A DNA stretch of 7,966 nt from JANPGR01 sp031424015 (lineage in GTDB: Bacteria > Patescibacteriota > Minisyncoccia > Phycocordibacterales > UBA1006): NCBI GenBank assembly GCA_031424015.1, contig JANPGR010000010.1, forward strand, positions 1-7,966, read 5' to 3'. A model generated the notes under the pieces. It worked only from the letters and a program-made list of their open reading frames with translations. It was not told the DNA's origin and did not search any database. Below are positions 4,888 to 7,966 of the stretch, piece after piece (within the stretch, counting starts at the first letter, position 1; each line of letters starts with the position of its first letter). A program made the translations under genes and the position numbers.

Positions 4888-6618
4888 TTACTGTAAATAC
4901 TGATTGAAAAACACATCAGGATCGGTCGTGCTCGAATTCAGAGCATTGTCCAGTTCGATCAGAGGAACGGTAAACGTATGAACCTCATCAGTAAAGATTA
5001 CGTTCACACTATTCCCCTTTTGCTCTATGTCTCTGACTCGATATACACTGTCTCCTGTTATGGTGAGGTTGCGTTTGATCACGATACCACTAGGCAATGT
5101 TGTACTCTCTAGCTGGTTTATTATCGTATCGAGAGGGGGACTGTCAACGATCGGTTCTGCCTGGGTAGACAGAGGTTTGATGTCTTGGTGGTCAGGAAAT
5201 ACGTTTGCATAGGCATTAGCGGGTTGTGTATCTGATTTGGTTGCAAGCGGATTGGTTTCGTCACTGCCTAGTGCAGTCATATCGAAATATTCAGAATCAT
5301 CATCTTGTGAATCCGGTTGTACTAACGGAACAGGTTCTGGGGCGAGAATAGTATCAACAGAGACTGTATTTAATATGTCATATGGTTCTACAGACGTAGT
5401 ATCAACCACGGTAGACATAGGTATCTGTTGTGATTCGACGGGGTCCTGTATTTGCGTTACCATCTCTGGCGAGGGTTCCCATGTCAAAGGTATCGTTTCT
5501 ATAGCTTCAGGAACAGGTTCTGGGGCGAGAATAGTATCAACAGATAGTGTATCTACCATGTCGTATGATTCTGTGCTTTCTTTGACGATAGGAATGTCTT
5601 TGTAGGTTTCTGTTCTCAGTGTTTCTTTTGGAGGTATTGGTAGGTCAGTAGCCGTATCTGCGACAAGAATAGTACTGCTTATCAAATTCTTGTTCTCGGA
5701 TATTTTTTGGATACGAGAATTCATAGAATTCCATTCTATGGCGTGAAATGTTTTATATTCTGGATACTGCTGATTTACATTTTCCCATTGCCTCAACGCT
5801 GAATCCATAACATCTATATCATTAACGCCCTCTGCTCGAGAGAGAAATTTTTCAAAGACAGAAAATATCTTTGACCCCTTTTCACTGTCTTGTCTGTTCT
5901 GCATACGCTCTGCAAAAGCCGAAGGTTCTGACTCTGCATACGTATGAATTACAGAAACAGGTATACTGGTATCAACAGTCGGCTGCGAAGGGTGCTCTGC
6001 ATCAGCAACACGTACGCCAGAAAATATATCTTGGAATAATTCTTGTCGATCTTGTGATAGCACTGCTGTTGGTTCTGGAGGAGCTTGTTTGTCTTTTATT
6101 TGTTTTTGGGTAGCGAGATCGAGGAGTGGAACATTTGCGTTTGGATCAGTACCTGGAGGAGGATTTGTTTTTACAGGAACGGGTTCTGTATGGACTTCTC
6201 TGGTAACTGCAGCAAAAGCAGAGTCCAAATCAGACAAGGGCGCAGGTGCAGAAACCGAAGTATCGATCGAAGAGAGAGGGCTCGGTATGGTCGTGTCTTT
6301 TTTTATGGGAATATCGTCATCTGACTCTTTGGTTATTGTTTCTGGCTGAGCCGTTGCTAGTAACTCTGATGAAAAAGCTTTTCCATCTGAATCTTTTGCT
6401 GACACATTTGGTGGGGTATTTTTTTCTTCGGTATTCAGGCCTAGTAACTGCGATTTTAATGCCTCAGGAACGTTTATATAGCGGAGGATACTCTGTGCGG
6501 TTATAGTATCCCCTTTTTTGATCAAGTCATACACAGTACGCAGTGACTGCTCCACAATACTATTTGGAGGTATGTGTTCAGAGAATGCACTCAACAATGT
6601 CTCAAATGATGTATTCAT
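4888..6618 (-). CDS. Hypothetical Pro/Ser/Thr-rich acidic protein, 576 residues, disordered linkers
   Basis: Not recognised. From the chosen ATG the protein is 576 residues with no signal peptide or membrane segment. Residues 1-62 are a compact helical domain (FETLLSAFSEHIPPN, SLRTVYDLIKKGD, AQSILRYINVPEALKSQLL). Then comes a long acidic Pro/Ser/Thr-rich linker; a short helical island at about 246-308 (KIFSVFEKFLSRAEG, MDSALRQWENVNQQYP); a second linker containing a 20-residue repeat (351-370 and 412-431, ending SVDTILAPEPVP in both); and a beta-rich C-terminal domain at about 505-576 (VIKRNLTITGDSVYRVRDI, NSVNVIFTDEVHTFTVPLI). The frame continues upstream to a GTG at 6726, but a good promoter lies at 6639-6666, downstream of that GTG, so the ATG at 6618 is preferred. 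The architecture (folded ends, flexible spacers) suggests a scaffold or adaptor; that is inference. It diverges from the peptidase gene and ends in TAA. Confidence 0.85.
   Translation of the reverse strand: MNTSFETLLSAFSEHIPPNSIVEQSLRTVYDLIKKGDTITAQSILRYINVPEALKSQLLGLNTEEKNTPPNVSAKDSDGKAFSSELLATAQPETITKESDDDIPIKKDTTIPSPLSSIDTSVSAPAPLSDLDSAFAAVTREVHTEPVPVKTNPPPGTDPNANVPLLDLATQKQIKDKQAPPEPTAVLSQDRQELFQDIFSGVRVADAEHPSQPTVDTSIPVSVIHTYAESEPSAFAERMQNRQDSEKGSKIFSVFEKFLSRAEGVNDIDVMDSALRQWENVNQQYPEYKTFHAIEWNSMNSRIQKISENKNLISSTILVADTATDLPIPPKETLRTETYKDIPIVKESTESYDMVDTLSVDTILAPEPVPEAIETIPLTWEPSPEMVTQIQDPVESQQIPMSTVVDTTSVEPYDILNTVSVDTILAPEPVPLVQPDSQDDDSEYFDMTALGSDETNPLATKSDTQPANAYANVFPDHQDIKPLSTQAEPIVDSPPLDTIINQLESTTLPSGIVIKRNLTITGDSVYRVRDIEQKGNSVNVIFTDEVHTFTVPLIELDNALNSSTTDPDVFFNQYLQ
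5327..5389 (-). repeat. Intragenic direct repeat, copy 1
   Basis: The first 35 bases (5327-5361) are identical to 5510-5544 and the rest is similar. It encodes PYDILNTVSVDTILAPEPVP. The offset is 183 bases, exactly 61 codons, so the frame is kept. A more degenerate trace of the PEPVP-coding part (EPVPV) lies near 6175-6195. Confidence 0.85.
5510..5572 (-). repeat. Intragenic direct repeat, copy 2
   Basis: Partner of the repeat at 5327-5389. It encodes SYDMVDTLSVDTILAPEPVP. The 35-base exact core suggests a recent duplication or conversion within the linker. Confidence 0.85.
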
Positions 6619-6628
6619 ACTATGATTT

Positions 6629-6640
6629 CTCTTATAAGAG
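6629..6640. promoter_or_regulatory. 12-bp perfect palindrome over the predicted transcription start
   Basis: CTCTTATAAGAG is a perfect palindrome. It overlaps the last two bases of the -10 hexamer and covers the predicted +1 (about 6632) of the 576-residue gene. A second perfect palindrome, TGATATATCA (6653-6662), lies in the spacer and touches the -35. Either could be an operator; no regulator gene is in view. Confidence 0.35.
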
Positions 6641-6666
6641 TATACCGCGTATTGATATATCAGCAA
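6639..6666 (-). promoter_or_regulatory. Promoter of the 576-residue gene
   Basis: The -35 is TTGCTG (6661-6666) and the -10 is TATACT (6639-6644), spacer 16. The predicted start of transcription near 6632 gives a leader of about 14 nt before the ATG at 6618. A weak purine-rich AAGAGAAA stretch sits about 8-10 nt before the ATG. This placement argues against the upstream GTG (6726) and ATG (6708) starts. Confidence 0.6.
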
Positions 6667-6707
6667 TGCTTTTTTCTCTCTTGCACTCTGTGGAAAGACT
6701 GGTAGCA

Positions 6708-6713
6708 TATACC
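6708..6713 (+). promoter_or_regulatory. Possible -10 hexamer of the M23 peptidase gene
   Basis: TATACC lies 7 nt before the ATG at 6721, close to the leaderless spacing of the other genes; the ATG at 6715 would be only 1 nt away. TTGCAC at 6681-6686 is too far (21 nt) for a standard -35. The assignment is weak. Confidence 0.3.
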
Positions 6714-6720
6714 TATGGTT

Positions 6721-7791
6721 ATGCACCCACTAAAAAGAAACTTTGTATCATCAAAAGCAATAGTTCTGTACCTCATTACGCTCTCATTTTCAAATCATGT
6801 TGATGCTTTTTCATTGTTCGCAAAAAAAGAATTACCACAATCTAAAAACATTCTCCTAGAAACGAATTTGTCAGCTGCGACATTTAGTGGAAAAAAATTC
6901 ACAGGATCAGGAGTTTCTGGAGATATACTTGTCCCAACACTAACATCTTATGGAACAGACACAAAACTCTCCGAAGAGTACACCGAGCCAGACGTAACAG
7001 ACATAACAACATACACTGTTAGGGCTGGCGATACCCTCGATTCTGTTGCTAAATTGTTTCATATTTCAAAAAATACGATCCGCTGGCAAAATGACCTAAA
7101 GCCAAATTCTCCGATCAAGGTGGGTCAACAACTCATCATATTACCAATCACAGGGGTCCTCTATACTGTACAATCCGGAGATACACTCGGAGGTATCGCA
7201 AAGAAATATAGTGCAGACACAAATGATATAAAAAATTTCAATGACATTAATTCTGACAAAGACCTAAAAAAAGGAATGAAGATTATTATTCCTGATGGTG
7301 AACGTCAAGAGGAAAAACCAAAAGAGACAAAAAAGAAAAGTCTATTTGAAACAATTAAAAAAACACTGACAGCACCATTTATCCGAGGAAAATGGAATTC
7401 ACGTGAACTCATCGTTAATGGTTATATGCATCCGACTCGATTCTCTGGGATAAAAACTCAAGGATTTCACCATGGCTGGCGAGCTATCGACATAGGTGCA
7501 CCTATTGGCACACCGATTTATGCTTCGCGTAGTGGAACTGTCGCTATTGCGAATAAATCTGGTTGGGGTGGAGGTTATGGGAAATACGTACTCATAAAAC
7601 ACAATAATGGCTCGATCACCATGTATGCTCATATGGATACGGTAAAAGTCTCCGTCGGGCAATCTGTCGATCAAGGAGACTCTATCGGAAAAGTCGGAAA
7701 TACGGGTAGTAGTACTGGACCACATCTACATTTCGAAATCAGACCACCTGCCGGAAAAAGTGTCGTATCCTGGTTCCCTATTCCTTGGTAA
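6721..7791 (+). CDS. Exported LysM-LysM-M23 family cell-wall endopeptidase
   Basis: Predicted zinc metallopeptidase of family M23 (lysostaphin/LytM-like) that cleaves peptide cross-links of peptidoglycan outside the cytoplasm; the LysM domains bind the glycan. With the chosen ATG it is 356 residues. There is a signal peptide with a basic start (HPLKRN), a hydrophobic core (about 11-23) and a possible cleavage after VDA (29). A low-complexity stretch to about 96 follows, then LysM1 97-142 (TYTVRAGDTLDSVAKLF) and LysM2 147-193 (YTVQSGDTLGGIAKKY), a Lys-rich linker, and M23 from about 231. Zinc/catalytic residues: His250 or His251, Asp257, His304 (YAHM), and His335 and His337 (GPHLHFEIR). All are present, so it should be active. 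An ATG two codons earlier (6715) is possible; 6721 is preferred because it fits the -10 spacing. It overlaps no neighbour and diverges from the 576-residue gene. It ends in TAA with no clear terminator. Confidence 0.93.
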   Translation: MHPLKRNFVSSKAIVLYLITLSFSNHVDAFSLFAKKELPQSKNILLETNLSAATFSGKKFTGSGVSGDILVPTLTSYGTDTKLSEEYTEPDVTDITTYTVRAGDTLDSVAKLFHISKNTIRWQNDLKPNSPIKVGQQLIILPITGVLYTVQSGDTLGGIAKKYSADTNDIKNFNDINSDKDLKKGMKIIIPDGERQEEKPKETKKKSLFETIKKTLTAPFIRGKWNSRELIVNGYMHPTRFSGIKTQGFHHGWRAIDIGAPIGTPIYASRSGTVAIANKSGWGGGYGKYVLIKHNNGSITMYAHMDTVKVSVGQSVDQGDSIGKVGNTGSSTGPHLHFEIRPPAGKSVVSWFPIPW

Positions 7792-7926
7792 TCCACCTCA
7801 TCTAAGAACCTGTCTCCAATCTCAGCCCGACATAAGTAAAACCTAGATTTTATAGCGCACTCAAGAGTATAAGAAAACATAGTCGTTAGTACTCCTTGTT
7901 TTCAAAAAAATGTATTTTGTGAGAGA

Positions 7927-7945
7927 ACTGTACTAGTAGTACAGT
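7927..7945. promoter_or_regulatory. 19-bp perfect odd palindrome, possible operator
   Basis: ACTGTACTA, G, TAGTACAGT: nine-base arms around a single central base. As a hairpin it would have a 7-bp stem and a 5-nt loop, with no T-run after it. It lies in the gene-free end of the window (7792-7966), where nothing else was identified; it may belong to the next gene beyond the edge. Confidence 0.35.
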
Positions 7946-7966
7946 GAATGAGCAAAAGACGTTTTG

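Noticed and set aside
5327..5572. CRISPR-like or tandem repeat array
   Set aside because: Only two copies, in frame within a coding region at a 61-codon offset; this is a protein-coding duplication.
5237..5605. 122-residue open frame on the plus strand
   Set aside because: It is antisense to the Pro/Ser/Thr-rich gene; its repeated GTGSGARIVST arises from the repeat of the real gene and there is no promoter or ribosome site.
6619..6726. Longer N-terminus of the Pro/Ser/Thr-rich protein (GTG 6726 or ATG 6708)
   Set aside because: It would contain the well-formed -35/-10 promoter and overlap the start of the divergent peptidase gene. The extension adds no recognisable signal peptide.
7861..7871. 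TATACTCTTGA on the minus strand, like the promoter at 4641-4651
   Set aside because: There is no -35 at 16-18 nt and no gene follows on the minus strand; the 11-base match to 4641-4651 is within what AT-rich sequence gives by chance.

Overview
The window (7966 bases) carries five genes. Four lie on the minus strand: a UvrD/PcrA-type DNA helicase, a 240-residue soluble protein, a secreted or anchored 427-residue protein and a Pro/Ser/Thr-rich protein of about 576 residues. The fifth, an exported LysM-M23 cell-wall peptidase, is on the plus strand and diverges from the 576-residue gene. There are no tRNA or rRNA genes, no CRISPR array and no transposase or integrase gene. The standard code fits: five long frames run without internal TGA. 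All five happen to end in TAG or TAA.

The organism looks bacterial and is perhaps a Patescibacteria/CPR lineage. The reasons are a compact helicase with almost no C-terminal tail, three orphan proteins out of five, a two-LysM plus M23 exoprotein, and little Shine-Dalgarno signal. This placement is an inference and not proven.

Layout: 1-334 is non-coding and rich in hairpins, including a 157-bp paired-hairpin repeat at 126-282. The helicase occupies 335-2272(-). A related 160-bp repeat in the opposite orientation lies in the next gap (2384-2543). The 240-residue gene is at 2569-3291(-) and the 427-residue gene at 3354-4637(-). The gap upstream of the latter (4638-4887) holds a strongly structured segment closed by 13-bp inverted arms. 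The 576-residue gene runs 4888-6618(-), and a roughly 100-bp divergent promoter region separates it from the peptidase gene (6721-7791,+). The last 175 bases carry no gene.

Regulation: three minus-strand genes have a TATACT or TATAGT hexamer exactly 8 nt before an ATG and no usable Shine-Dalgarno sequence. This is the arrangement expected of leaderless mRNAs, and it decides the helicase start. The 576-residue gene instead has a good -35/-10 pair (16-nt spacer) and a short leader of about 14 nt. Each minus-strand gene seems to have its own promoter, so they need not form one operon. A functional link among the genes is not demonstrable beyond two being exported, a peptidase and an unknown protein, which suggests some envelope-related content.

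The most interesting material is non-coding: the paired-hairpin repeat family with arms that change while pairing is kept, the structured segment at 4753-4873, and the leaderless promoter signature.
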